From Yamagishiella unicocca (lineage: Eukaryota > Chlorophyta > Chlorophyceae > Chlamydomonadales > Volvocaceae), in NCBI GenBank assembly GCA_003116995.1, contig BDSL01000043.1, positions 434,001 through 498,000 on the forward strand: a stretch of 64,000 nt of DNA, given 5' to 3'. Shown in pieces: positions 22,469 to 34,800 of the stretch. The first letter of the stretch is position 1. Each line of letters begins with the position of its first letter. Position numbers and translations under genes: made by a program. The notes beneath the pieces are model-generated. The model worked only from the letters and a program-made list of their open reading frames with translations. It had not been told where the DNA came from and did not search any database.

Positions 22469-25400
22469 CTAGGGCTTTGTAAGGAAGCGCTGCCAGCTGC
22501 GGGAGTAGGGCCGGGAGTCTCGCGAGGTCAGCAGCGGCTGGCACATGTCGAACAGGCTGACGGCGCGCGCTCGGCCGAGGCCGGACCCAGCGGCGGCGGC
22601 GCCGCCCCAGCTCGCCCCGCCTAGGTCCGCGAGGACGTCGTCTCCAAAGCTGCTGCTGTCCGCCCAGCTCCCGCCGTCCGTGCCGGCCGTCAGGGGCTCG
22701 AACGCGGCCTGCGTGCTCGCGTCCACGGCAGGAGCTGCGTAGTAGGGTTGCGGCTGCTCCTGCAGGGAACTGAGGCACAAGCGTGGCGGCTGGGTCGCCA
22801 CGCGTTTGTCCAGGCTAGAAGTGTCGTACACCTCCGCGCCAGCCCTGCCGCCATGCGCCACCGGCAAACCAAGACCGCCCTGGTCGCCGATGTCGGTCCC
22901 TCCAATCCTGCTGTGCGGCAGCGCGGGCTGCGCGCCCCTCCTGCCGCCGCCCAGCCAGGCGTCCTGCGCTGCCGCCGCGACCGCTGAGCCGACGCCGGCG
23001 GCCAGCTGCTTGACGGCGCAGCAGCCGCTGTTGTCATTGTGGCCCTCAAGCTTGCGGGCGCTGCAAGCAGCCTGGGCGGCAGCGGCGGCCAGCGGTGCCG
23101 CTAGGGTGTCCGGCTCGTCGTCCCCGTCTGGGGGTGACGGGCAGCTGTGCCTGCGCAGCGCCTCCGCCGCCATGCTGGCAACCTGCCGCATGGTGGGGCG
23201 CATGTGGTCCTCCACCAGCACGGCGCGCATGAGCCCCAACACGTCGTCGCACAAACTGGGGCCTGTGGGCCACGCAGTGGGCACCAGGCGGCAGTAGTAG
23301 TAGTTACTGTTACAGTGGGCCCCAGACCAGAAGGTATATAGCAATCGGGCGCACCGCCCGATACTGAAAGGCGGGTGTGGGAGGAAAACCCGTGAGGCGG
23401 CACTGAAACTAAAACCGACTGGGTGGGTAGTAGAAACTGTTACAGTGGGCCCCAGACCAGAAGGTATATAGCAATCAGGCGCATCGCCTGGCACTGAATG
23501 AACGAGGCAGGTGTAGGCAGTGGGTACAAGTAGCTGCCACAGGCAGCAGGCGCAGAAGCAGCAGGCACCGGGCAGCAGGCGCGCAGGCAGTGATCTCACT
23601 GCCTGTTACCACGAGGGACCTGATCACCCGAATCGCTGGGCGAGGAGGGCATGAGCATCCAGGGGGCACACAGGCGCACACGCGAAACGCTCCAGGGAAC
23701 GCTGCTGCGCCGACGATGCCTACCTTCCATCCCGGAGAGCAGCCGCGGCTTGTAGGTGTCGCACCGCTCCATGTCCGCGTCCACGACCGCCGTGGCGCCA
23801 CCGCTGCTGCCGGCGCCTCCGCCTCCGGTGGAGCTGCCGCCGCCGTGGTGGTTTACCAGGACAAAGGACGGCGGCTCGTCGCACATAATCCGCATGCGGT
23901 CCGCCTCCTCCGTGCTAAGCCAGTCGGGACCCGCCGGGTCGGCGCACTGCGTGGCCACCGAGTGGCGCAGCCGCCGATACGGTGGGAGCGGCTCTACCGG
24001 CGCGACAGCCGCAGCGTCACCGCGCTCGCTGTCCCCGCCACGGTTGCTGTTGCTGCAGCCACCAGCGCCGGTGCCGCGGGAGGACACGCCCCCGCCTGCG
24101 CAGAACCCGGCGACAGGGCCAGCAAGGGTGGCGGCGGTGGCGGCCGTGGTGGTGGTGGTTGCCGCCAGCATCCACTCGCTATCGGCGACGCTGCGCGCCG
24201 TACCCGCCGAGGGCGGCGGCGGCGGCGGCCAAGCGGCGGCGGTGCTGTTGCTGGCGACGCTGCGCGCGGTGTCGTACGGTATGTGGCTGCGCGCCGTGTC
24301 GCGTGCCGTGTCGCGCGCCGTGCTGCGCGCGCTGGTGGGCGCGGTGTTGCCCGCGGAGGCAACCAGCCACGGCTCGGACGCCATAGACGAGGCGTCCTCC
24401 GTTCCGTAGCCCTCAGCAATCAGCTCCAGGCTTCGGCCCGTCACTCCGGACGGCCCCGCCCCGCCTGACAGCATGTACTGCGGAGGCAGCATCAACAGCG
24501 GCAGCTGGCCGCCGGCTTGGGGCGGCTGGCCCAGCGCGGGGCTCTGCCACAGCGTTGCAGCGGAGGACGCGGGTCCGTGCGCCAGGCACAGCGGCAGCCT
24601 TGGGACGCGCGGCGCTTCCACCGTCCCTGCGTCGGCGCTGGCACCTGCTGCACCGGACGCATAGGGCCCCGCCCAACTGGTCCCGGCCCAGCAAGCCTCG
24701 GACGCCGCGTCGGGGTCGTGCTGCCGTCCATGCCCCCCAGCAGCAGCAGCGTGCACTTTGGCGTGCTGCCGCTCCTGCAGCTGGCGCGCCAGCAGCCTGC
24801 GGTCGCGGCTGCGGCCCCCGGCTGCGCCGCTTCCGCGACTGCGGTTGTGCTGTTGCTGGAGCCGTTGCCGCGCTGCTGCTGCTGCGGCGCCCGGGGCCAC
24901 CGCGCGCATGCAATCGCTGTTGCCCCGGAACAGCAGCTCGCCGGTAACGATCTCGTACAGGATGCAACCCATGGCCCACACGTCCGCCTTGCGCGCGTCC
25001 ACGCAGTGGCCGTGCACCATCTCGGGAGGCTGGTAGGGCACGGTGCCTCTGTGCACGCCGTTGGTTGTGGTGCCGGAGGAATTTCGAGGATGGTGCCGGG
25101 GGGAGGGACGGGGAAGGGGTGAGCGGTTGGCGAGGTGAGTGGTACTGGCGGCTGTAGAGGATGGGCAGGGGTGGGGCATGCCCGGAAGGTCCGGGAAAGG
25201 CTTTGTGGGAATCGTCATGTGGCCAGGATTGAAGGTCCCTGGCCGGGGTTGCGAGAAAATCCGGTTACGATAACCGAGAGTTGCGAGGAAGACCCGTGGA
25301 TGCGGAAAAACCGTTTAGGATAGATGTACAACATGGGGTGGGGGCTGGCTGGGGCGGCGTGGGCGGGATTAGCAAGGAGCAGACGAACGTCTGGACAATA

Positions 25401-28135
25401 CTGGACAGTCGGCATTTGAACCGACGCCGTTGCCCTAACAACCCTGCAGCTAAAACGCCGATCCATCAACTCCATCACAGGCCCGGGCTTGGCCCAAGAG
25501 CTGTACCAACCCGCCTGGCATATCCTGTCCTGGGCCACTTCCTTATCGCGCTTCTCGGTTCGCCTGGTATCGTACTGGTCGAACCGTGTACCATGTCTCG
25601 ATACCAGTATACAAGCGTATCGCGCTTCTCGGTTCGCGGCTTGCCGCAGACTCGCAAGTCGGCTGGCTCACCTCGCCTGATCCAGCAGCAACGGTGTTTC
25701 GTTGAACAGCATGCTCTCGGAGAAGTCCGCCAGCCGAAGCCGCCCGCCCGTAAGCAGTACGTTGCCTGCGCAGGATGTACGCCGCAGCGATACGGCGGTC
25801 CAGGCCAGGATCCTCGTGAAGGCGGATGTGAGGCGCAGGGCAACACGCGGTGGCAAGTCACGGGACGCGAGGCGCACTATCATCATATCATCGCCGCACC
25901 CCCCCTGCATCGTCCAAAGTCTCCTTCTCCATATATGCAGACTTGCGTCGGGGCTTAACCGCGGAGCATTGTGTTATGCCCGGATTGTTGGGGAGCTTCC
26001 CGGCATCCCGCAGGCCACATCTACTGGCCCATTCAAACCTGGCACGCAGCCCAGGCGCACGCACCGGGCTTGAGGTCGCAGTGGGCTACGTGCCAGCGCT
26101 CGTGCAGCTCCGACAAGAGCTCGGCGAGGGTGCACCACAGCCTGGTTTGGAAAGAGGGACGGGGGGCAGAGGGCAAGGAGGGGACTCAGACTCAGGCACA
26201 GACAACGCAATGCTGCGGCGGTGGAGGCGGGGAGGGGGGCGGGGAGAGGGGGGGCGGGGCGCAACCACTGACGCTAGCTGTGCGTCGTCGTACCACGCAC
26301 GTGCCGGTCACGACCGCCCCCCAGCCCGCGCACCTCAGGCACTCGACCATGTACTCAGTCCCCGTAGCCATGTCGAAGCGCTGGCTGTCGCACCAGTCCT
26401 TGAGGCTGTGGTCGCAGCTCTCAAGCATGAGCATCACCTAGGGTGCAGTTGGGAGGGCAGGCAGGGTGAGGAGGCAGAACGGGAGGCAGAACCCGCCAGG
26501 AGGGCACAAGAAATCCTAGCTCGGTGGGGCCCCTATTGCTACCGCTAACGTTGCCGTTATCCCGACCCGTATTTAGAGGACTGGCCCGGGCGCGTAGCAC
26601 CCCTACAGCAGTTTTTAAACGGTTTTTTTCGGACATCCACGGGTTTCCCTCGAACCCTACAGCAGCACACGAGACCTCCCCCGCACGTTCCGCTTTCGAG
26701 CGAACCTAAGGCGCTGTGTGCCGTAACGGCCGCCCCTGCCCATTCGAACACATCATTCAGACCATCACCAGTCACAGGTAACGGCCCACAACATGTTCCA
26801 ACTGCTGAGGGCGGCGCCTCTACCCGGTGCTCAGGACCTTGATACCACAATCGTCGACATCCCCGACACTCAACCGCCAACCGCTTACCTTGTCTTCGTG
26901 CCGCCCATAGTCCAGCAGCTGCACGGCCCCCGACCAACCCGCCAGGTGCAGCAGCACGCCAATCTCCGCAAAAGCATTGGCCAGCTTGTCCCGCTCGGCC
27001 ACGTCGTAGATCTGTGCGAGGTTGGGCATCGCAGGTGCTGAGCGGAGGCAGGCGCGTACAAGGGGTCATGGTGGCTGCGGATAGGGGTAGGTTCACACAC
27101 CCATGCTGTGTCCCACAAGCTAGCGGCTCAAATCCAAGCAGCCAGTTATCGCAACCAAGGATGTTGGGAGAAAGCCCCCTTGCTCTCCATCCTCGCGCGC
27201 TTCCACATCCAACACATGTTGGGCGGTAGCCTAACCAAGCGCCCACCTTGACCACCACAGGCTGGCCTTGGTGGCAGGCCTTGGACACCGTCGAGTAGGA
27301 GGTGCACGTGATACGCTCCACGTGCGTGAGTGACTGCCGGGAGGTGGTCCGGCAAGGCGGAAGGGAATGTCAGGAAGCAGGTGACGACAGACAAATAGGG
27401 TAAAGCTGGGGTCCTTACACCTCCTGTCATCCGTGGCATCGCCTTTGCATGCTTATAGGCAGGGTCTAGACAGCGCAAAAAGGTTGCCATCCAGGCAGTG
27501 CCAGGCATTCCTCCTCGAGGGAGTGCGTGCGGAAGGACGGACGCTGGCGGTGGTCTACCACAGGGTGCACACGTGTGAGGCAAGCAAGCATGATCCATCA
27601 ACCCGACGCAGTCCGGCCTTCGCTGGAAATGGGTTGTGCTCCGAAACCGCAAGTGCGTGCGCGTGACAACAGATGAGTGCAGCGGTGTCAGGCCCACCTC
27701 AAGCAGCCGGTACTGCCGACCCTTGGGACCGTCGCTCAGCCGCTCCCACGCGTCCCACAACTGCTCTGGCAGCATCAGCCCGCCACCGCAACGATCCGGA
27801 TCATCGTCGTCGTCGCCGCCGTGGTGGACCCTGACAGCGCGCCGCACGCGCAAGCGCCTCTGGCGGCCGCGGCGGTTTCGAGGTTTGGGGCTGCTGATTT
27901 GCTCGGCTGCCCCTGCAGCCGTTGCCGCGGCGACTGCGGCCGCCGTGAACACATGCGATGCGGTCGCTGTGCCCGCATCTATGGGTTCGTCCATTTTGTC
28001 GTATTCCACGTCCGACAGGTCGTACAGGTCGTCATTTTCGCAGTCGTCATCGTCGTCCATGTCGTATGAATCGCTCTCATATTCCTCCACCTCGTCCTCC
28101 GACTCGGCCCAGAAGACTGCAGTAGCACAAATCAT
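22469..28135 (-). CDS. Degenerate Ser/Thr-type protein kinase with large insert
   Basis: Eight exons join in phase to 1013 residues: 28135..27698, 27333..27247, 27011..26889, 26437..26334, 26141..26065, 25765..25672, 25048..23724 and 23262..22469. The N-terminus is acidic (DDDDDCENDD). Kinase subdomains in order: a loop without glycines (ITCTSYSTVSKA), VVVKIYD with the ATP-site Lys, helix C (AFAEIGVLLHL), catalytic loop HCDLKPGNVLL, metal loop ADFSES instead of DFG, GTVPYQPPEM in place of APE, DVWAMGCILYEIVTGELLF, then about 390 low-complexity residues, then VLVEDHMRPTMRQVASM (the subdomain XI Arg). The catalytic Asp, Lys and Asn and the DF Asp are kept, so activity is possible but atypical. 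The C-terminal tail is low-complexity. The start is uncertain: ATG at 28135 gives an intact frame, but exons at 28187-31178 may be its true N-terminus. Confidence 0.75.
23302..23375 (+). repeat. Dispersed repeat copy in kinase intron
   Basis: Begins gttactgttacagtgggccc, then agaccagaaggtatatagca, then atcgggcgcaccgcccgat. It lies in the intron 23723-23263. Confidence 0.85.
23434..23507 (+). repeat. Dispersed repeat copy in kinase intron
   Basis: A second direct copy 132 bases after the first. The first 40 or more bases are almost identical, then it differs at the hairpin-like caggcgcatcgcctg. Confidence 0.85.
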
Positions 28136-28186
28136 AAGGCGTGCCAAAAGATGAGTATTGCGTGAATTACGGAGGCGACCGCGCAG

Positions 28187-31178
28187 TCAAGCCATCGAAT
28201 TTACGCGGTCGCCAGAAGGCGCCACCTTGTCGGCCAATGCCCTTGCCGCAACACAGCAAACCGCGCAATTCACTCGCACTCGCATGCCATTGTCCGGTTG
28301 CTCTACGGTCCCACACACCACCAACTCGCCTGTGCAAAGCGCGTGCGACGTAACGCCGGACGAGGCCCCTGCCACCAGGCGCCTCGTCGTCAGCGGACCC
28401 TCGCCGTACACCATGGCCGACGGCAAGCAGATTGACAGACGCCGCGTTCGGGCCCCCGATGGTAGGCCGTGGCCTCGTGCCTGCTGCGCTGCCGCAGCCG
28501 CCAGCGCCAGCGCTAGTGGCTGCACTCCTGCGGAGGGCGGCCCTGCACCGCCGCCGCTGCTGGCCCGTGCCCGGTGCCGAGCACTGGGCCGCATGCCTGC
28601 GGACCCAAACATCGTCGGCTGGTGCGGCAACCTGAGCGGCGGCACCGGAGTGGGACCCTGCACCGGCTGCTGCTCGCGACGGACCTCGGACGAAAGTGCT
28701 TTGTCGCCCGCAAGCTCAAAGCCGCCGGCACCGGCCTCGTAGCCAGGCAAGGGCGCGCTGCTTTGCCGGGAGCAGTGCACGGTCACCACCGCATCGCCCA
28801 TGGCCATGCAGGCCGCGGTCACGGTCGCAGCAACGGCGGCCGCGGCTGCTGCTGCAGCGAGCTTGCTGGGGGTGTCCTTGTGCAGGCCGGTGTCGGTGTC
28901 GGGGCATAAGCTACCGTCTTTGCCCACCACCGCCATCTGCTCATCCCTGCAACCCGGCTCCGGCAAGACTAGCTGCCGCTTAGCAGCCACGTGCATCACA
29001 GCGGCTACGACGGTAACGTCACGGCCTGCCTCGAGGCCGCGCGCTTGGTCCTGCTGGTGGCCGTGGGCATGGTGGCGCCGGCTGCGAGAACCGGGCGTCA
29101 GGCGCTTATCGAGTATGGCGCCGGGCGTAACCTTTGGCCGAACGCCGATGGTTGAGGTGGCGGCACAGGCATTAGCCGCTGCTTTGGTCGGTGTGGCGCG
29201 CCGGGGACCTGCAGGCCGGCGGCGTATGAGTCGCGGGCAAGCAGGGCAGCCATGAGAGAAAAGGCCGGCAGCATGACAGGAGCTGCTGTGCCAGCTGATA
29301 AAAGGCCTCATGTCGTCCGAGTAAGAAACCTTCGCCCTTTTCCCGGGCGCGCCTGCGCACGCGCGCGGAAGTTCCGTCCTAGCTGGCTTTAGATGTCCTC
29401 TTTTTTTGCACCCTGCATATTCGCTAGTGTTGGCTCCGTACCTTGCAGGTGCTCATCGGTATCGCCCACGGACACTCGGAGGCAGCCCAGCTGCCGGAGG
29501 TCACTGGCTGCCACCCCAGACCCCATCGCTTCAGCCGATTCGGCGGCGGCAGACCACTCCAGCACCAGCTCCGACGGCGTCGCTTGCGCCACTGCGGGCG
29601 CGTATTGCCCCCAGCCACGGGGCAACGGCCCGCCTAGGTGCCCTCCGGCGGCAGGGCCGGCGCGTGGCTTGCACGCGCTGGGCAACAGCATCCGCAACAT
29701 TTCGGTCGGCGAGCAGGAGTCAGGGGTTGCCTGCCCTGTGCTTGCGCCGCTAGAAGCGGCCTGCACTGACCCGAGCGCGGCGCTGGCATCAATAGTCGAG
29801 GGGCTTGGGCCGCCCTACGGTGCACCATACGAGCCATCAATGGAGGCAGCGTTCGTTCAACGTGAAGGTTAGGGACTCGGGCAGTGCGGTGGAGTGCGAA
29901 GGCGAGCAAGGAGCATGGGAGCGAATGGGATAAAACGAATTGATCGTCACATCCTCGGAATCAAGAAGCCAGCCAGCACGTACGCGCCCTCGCATTCACG
30001 ATCACTGATGCCTACTCGATAAGGACTAAGGACTTCGGCGCACGGTTCTAACTGTATCCAGCAGCTCTGCCTCCCACCCAGAAGTTCAGTCGCACAAACA
30101 TGCTATGCATGGCCACAAGGTGCACGCAACCCACCCGCGCTGTGGGTGACCTCTTTTTCAGGCTGCGCAAGTTGAGGCCTGGGACGAAAGGCCGCGGCGC
30201 TGGCAGCTGGTCATCTTCAGCCGCGTCGGCCTCGCTCGAGTCATCGAGGCTGGCGGGTTCACAAGCACTGTCTACGGATTGCTTGGGTTGATGTGGTTGG
30301 ACACCCATAGGGGAATGCCACTGCAGCTCGCGCCTAGGTCCTGCTGGCGGGACACGGCCAGGAGACGGCGCTGCGGCGAATCGGCTGGGGCGGTTGCCAG
30401 GGCTGCGGTGAAGTGCAAGCCTGTTATGAAAAAGCAGTCCCAAATGTGCTCCGCTGCAGCGTAGTGTGCGCAGGGGCCCAAAGAATATGGGTTCATCTGG
30501 CAGGGTACTGCCTGGTGATCCACTGCTCGCGTACTGTGGAGATGGTGCCGGGAGGTCCTGCTGGTCGGGGTTGGCATCCTCAGGACTGCCGTAGTCATCC
30601 TCAAGTCCATTACCACAGCCTGCCAGCTCCGACATGAGCTGCCGTATGCTTGGTAATTGGCCATGCGCGAACGTAAAGTTGGTTATGGCTTCCTGAAGTT
30701 CTTCATGCTCAACTTCACGACCCAGCTTGTCTTCGAGGAGGGTGATCACCGCAAAGTCACGATTCATGTCGGCGCCATAGTTTATAAGTTGAGTGGTGCT
30801 GCAGATGCTAGAGGAGCTGCAGGGGCTGGAGGTCGCGCTCGATGCGTATGTATACTCTCCGTTACCCTGTTCGGTGCCGGCCGAACATACCTCCTGCTTG
30901 GGGGAAGTGCACAGGCGAAGTTGTCAGGCAGCCAAGATATGTGGTTCCGCTTGTAGCACATACGGATGCAGCCATCACACATACAAACCCACTAAAGGGC
31001 CGAGGAAACCGCAACGCGGTGCTCGGGATGCCAGCGGCAAACAGCCTACTAATCGGTACAGGAAAGTCCCATCGTACTGCAGCCAAGGTAGCATCTCATA
31101 GTTGATAAAATGTTCCCAGCTCCGGGCCGGTACCTGTCTGACGAGACGCAGCGCCAGAGGATTGCTGCTGGACTCCAT
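28187..31178 (-). CDS. Low-complexity protein; possibly kinase N-terminal exons
   Basis: Exons 31178..31050 (ATG, MESSSNPLALRLVRQVPARS), 30991..30891 (CMCDGCIRMCYKRNHISWL), 30798..30135 (LINYGADMNRDFAVITLLED, then low complexity), 29814..29442 and 29294 onward join in phase. The first 100 or so residues look folded, with a Cys-rich patch and alternating helices; the family was not recognised. The rest is Ala/Pro/Ser-rich. From 29294 the phased frame meets a stop at 29098, while a second frame with good codon use (around MAVVGKDGSLCPDTDTG) runs to 28187, so at least one more splice is likely. This could be a separate gene ending at 29098, or the start of the kinase gene 50 bases further on; neither is proved. 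Confidence 0.5.
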
Positions 31179-31812
31179 GCTCAGCTGTTCAACACAAATA
31201 TTATTTGCTCCCTGGTTATAAAATAAGTACTATCATCTTTAGGTGCGCTCCCATAGTTAGTATGCTTGATGGTCGGGATGGAGCGTGCAGCTGTCAAGCA
31301 ATATCGTTTTAAAAGGCACAGTTACTCTACACAAAATAACAGCGCTAGGAGGCTTGCAGTTTGTTTTCTTCATTTAAACAGCATAACAAACATGGAAACT
31401 GGTAAGCCAGCAGTTTAAAAAGGGATGCATTGTTGTACGAATTCCCCATTCTGAACGGAAAAGGTTGTCACTTCTCAGTTACTTACATGCTCTCTACTGC
31501 TTTACCAACTCCCAATAGGGATGATTTCCTAGCATTTCGGGGTTAGCAGACTCGAATGCTGGTTGTCTGACTTTGTACACCCATACACGCGCAGAGCCCA
31601 ATTTCTCTCCAATAAACCGGGCTGGGATATTATAATGATTATCAGTGCCCGAGGCCAGGGCAGATGCACACGAGCGGTGCAGGCCGACCTGGCCGGTCAC
31701 AGGTGACACTCAACCAGCAGCCAGCACCCTCAAACAATTCAGGTCAGCACATTCATAGAAGAAGTAACTTGTGGCGTGCTGACCTGGGGCTGGAGCGGCC
31801 CTAGTTGTCGTG
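31179..31812. promoter_or_regulatory. Divergent promoter region
   Basis: 634 bases between the minus-strand ATG at 31178 and the plus-strand ATG at 31813, clearly richer in A/T than the flanking genes. A TATA-like ttataaaataag lies at about 31216 (ttattttataa on the minus strand, some 40 bases before the minus ATG). A second A/T-rich spot, gatattataatgat, lies near 31627. Transcription starts cannot be read from sequence. Confidence 0.4.
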
Positions 31813-34800
31813 ATGGCTTCTTTCGAGCTTAAGACGCTGGCCGCGCAGCATGTTGGGCCAGCCGTTATCCGGGAGGTGCTGGTCTCACATCTGGGAGTCG
31901 TTGTACTCCTCACCAGCGGGGCCTCGCTGCTCATTATGGACTGTCGAAACGGACAGCTCCAGCTTCGTCACCGCATCCAAGGCCAACAAGCCGGCATTAC
32001 CGCCGTAGCGCTTTCCGGAAAGGGCTCAGAGCTTATTGCTGGCGGCGCGGATGGATTCCTCAAGTGGTGGCACGTTCTGTCGGGCGACGAGTCCTGCTCT
32101 ACACAGTTTCCGATTGTTCAGAGGAGCCGCTCGGAGTCGATCAGCAACGGTAGCGTTTCGCTTGCCATTACAGCTGTCGTATCCGTGAAAGGCACGAACC
32201 TGGTGGCTGCAGCGAGCGGCAGGTGCGGTATTAAGGCTGCGCAAGTCAGGCGGACGGGCAAGCTGCCCGTTCCGGGTGCTTGGCGCTCTTTGGTTATCCC
32301 CAAAAGTTGTTTGCTATTGCATGCAAATCATCTCACAAACGTTGCGCGTGGCTTCAAGCCTTTGCTGTAACCGTTACGTAGTCGTTTCGTTAAGGCTGCC
32401 ATCCCGCGCTCGCTGAGGCTTGTCGGTCATGTACTTTGGTAATAAACGCGCAGTTTCCATGCTACCTTGACAGAGGGTTGTTCAGCGGGCCCTCGCATGA
32501 GTTCGCGCTTCGGCTCACTCCTTGTTACGGAAACCCTGAGCAGGGATATCGCCGTCTTTGGCCCTGGTGGCGAGCATCTTCACTCCATCGCTGGATCTGC
32601 GGAGCAAATACTGTCCTTATCGTGGGCGGCGCCAGACTTGCTGGTGGCTGCAGCGGGCCCAGTACTCCGCACGTGGCAGGTGGGGCACCCTGCGTGTAGA
32701 TCGCAATTCAACGTCCTACGGCACGGTTGCTAGTGTGTAGGACAAGCCTGGATGATCTGCTTTGCGCTAGGGCTCTTCACTACGTGTGGGTGGCTACCAT
32801 GTCGTGGCAGGGGCGAAGCGCGTGGGTCGCGAAAAATGGCACGACACATTGTGAGACATCACATGATGCGTAGCTGCAGCTTCTCATCCAAGCGTAGCGG
32901 TTAATTCGCATCGGGCAGCACCAAACCGCCTCTCATATTGGCAGGCGTCCTAGCGTGGTCTCGAAGACATTCAGACGGGATCAACGGCAGGAACGGGCCA
33001 GCGTACCTGGGCGCGGGCTTGGTAGGATGGGCTGAGGTCTGCGGCAGATCATCACGATAACATCTACTGGCCATGGGGGTTATATATTACATCCGCGAAT
33101 CCACGGCCGAAAATCAAAGGACGATGAAGATGGTGGTCGTGGTCGAAGAAGATGTAGCGTAGAGAGAGTAGACGGAGGGAGGCGCTGCTGCCGTGACGTG
33201 AAGGTGATAAGGTAACGTCGACTGCAGCAAAAATGATGCGACGAGTGGGGCCGGCGGGCTAATAACATTTTTGGTTGTTTACTCTCATGCGGAAGTGCAA
33301 CCGCCGCCACGCAGCAGTAGATGCGTGGCTATCTATAACCCGAGCCTGCGTGTCCCGAGCGCGCTCTTTGCCGCTTGCATGTCAGCCAGCGCAATGTTAG
33401 CGCGTGCATGGCACATTCAATATCGCTGGCCCCGTTGGCAACGTGATAGGCCGTGGCTTGGGACTTGTCCGCCCGTCGCAATCGTTATCTCCGTGGCTGG
33501 TCATCTGACCCCGCTGACCGGCTTGCTGGTTCCCGCTGCGCCTAGTGGTGGTTGCACGATCCTGCCCCCGATCACTGCGTTCCATCGGGGCCCTGCGCTT
33601 GCCCGTCTGTGTTTCTAATCCTCCTGGATGCTGTTCGCTCGACGCAGGTGACCCAGTCGTTACTCACCGCGGCCGACATGTACACGCCGACCACGGCGGC
33701 CGACATGCCCATCGTGGGCGCGTCACCCGAGGGGAACCGCGTGGCGGCAGCCTGCGACAACGAGACGGTGGGCCTGGGCGGGCGAGGCAGAGCCGAGAGG
33801 CGGGAATGGTTTGCCTCAGGAGCAGCATGGGCTGGGATGGAGTGGGGCGCGGGGTTACTGTCGCCGATGAGGCCCCAGGAGGCCGGCGCTGCGTGGCGCG
33901 GCAGAGGAAGCTTGTGTGCTGGATGCCTTGCATGCACCAATCATTTCTGAACACGGGCTCCTATCCAGCGAACGCCGTGTATTCATCGTGGGGGGAGGTC
34001 TTCCCTGCCCTCGGGGCTGCGTCCTGAACCCCTCCCGTACTGTCGCCCGTGAAGATTGTGGTGTGGACGCTCAAGCCACGGCCTTCAGCGAACGGCGCCA
34101 ACGGCTCATACGGCGTATGCAACCCGGAGCCGCACCTGCCCGACCGTGTGCTGGCGGAGGGCCTGGAGGCAGAGGTGCGCGGGATTGGGTTTGGCCGCGG
34201 GGGCAAGCGAGGGTGGCAACTATGGCTACCGCGGCACCCTGCCATTCTGGCTCGCAGACGTGGATGCCACGTGCGGTGTAGAGCCCGGGGGCGTTGTGGA
34301 AGGGGGCGTCCGGACTCTACACGTGCGGCGTAGAGTCCGGGGGCGTTGTGGAAGGGCGGGGGGATGAGTGCGGTGGCTTGCGTTGTCGTGGCAAGCAGCG
34401 GCACCTGCTGCCGCCACGGGGGTACCCCCGGCATGCCAGCGACTGATGTACCGGCGTGGGGGTACAGTATCAGCCGTCCGCTGCGGCGTGGGGGGCTGCG
34501 GTGGTTGTGTCGTTATGCGTGCATTGCACAGGCTGGTGGCGACGGCGGATTGCATTGCCCTGCCCTCTGCGCTCCACCAAGCAACAGTGCGCCGTGCCGG
34601 CACGGGTGCCTCCCACGTAGCAATCGGTGCACCTCCCGTCCTCACACCGTGGCGAAGTCAGCGGGTAGGGCGGTCGCGACGCTGAGGACACAACCGTGCG
34701 CACTGTCGGGTCGGCCGGGCTCCTCCACGCGGCGTACCGTCGGGTCCATGGGAATCAAGCGAAATTATTTCCTCAAATCTTGAGGGCACGGCGAAGCCAT

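Noticed and set aside
25390..25480. tRNA-like sequence on the minus strand (gtcggttcaaatgccgac and an A-box-like tagctgcaggg)
   Set aside because: The acceptor stem does not pair and the T-loop has eight bases; at best a tRNA remnant in the kinase intron.
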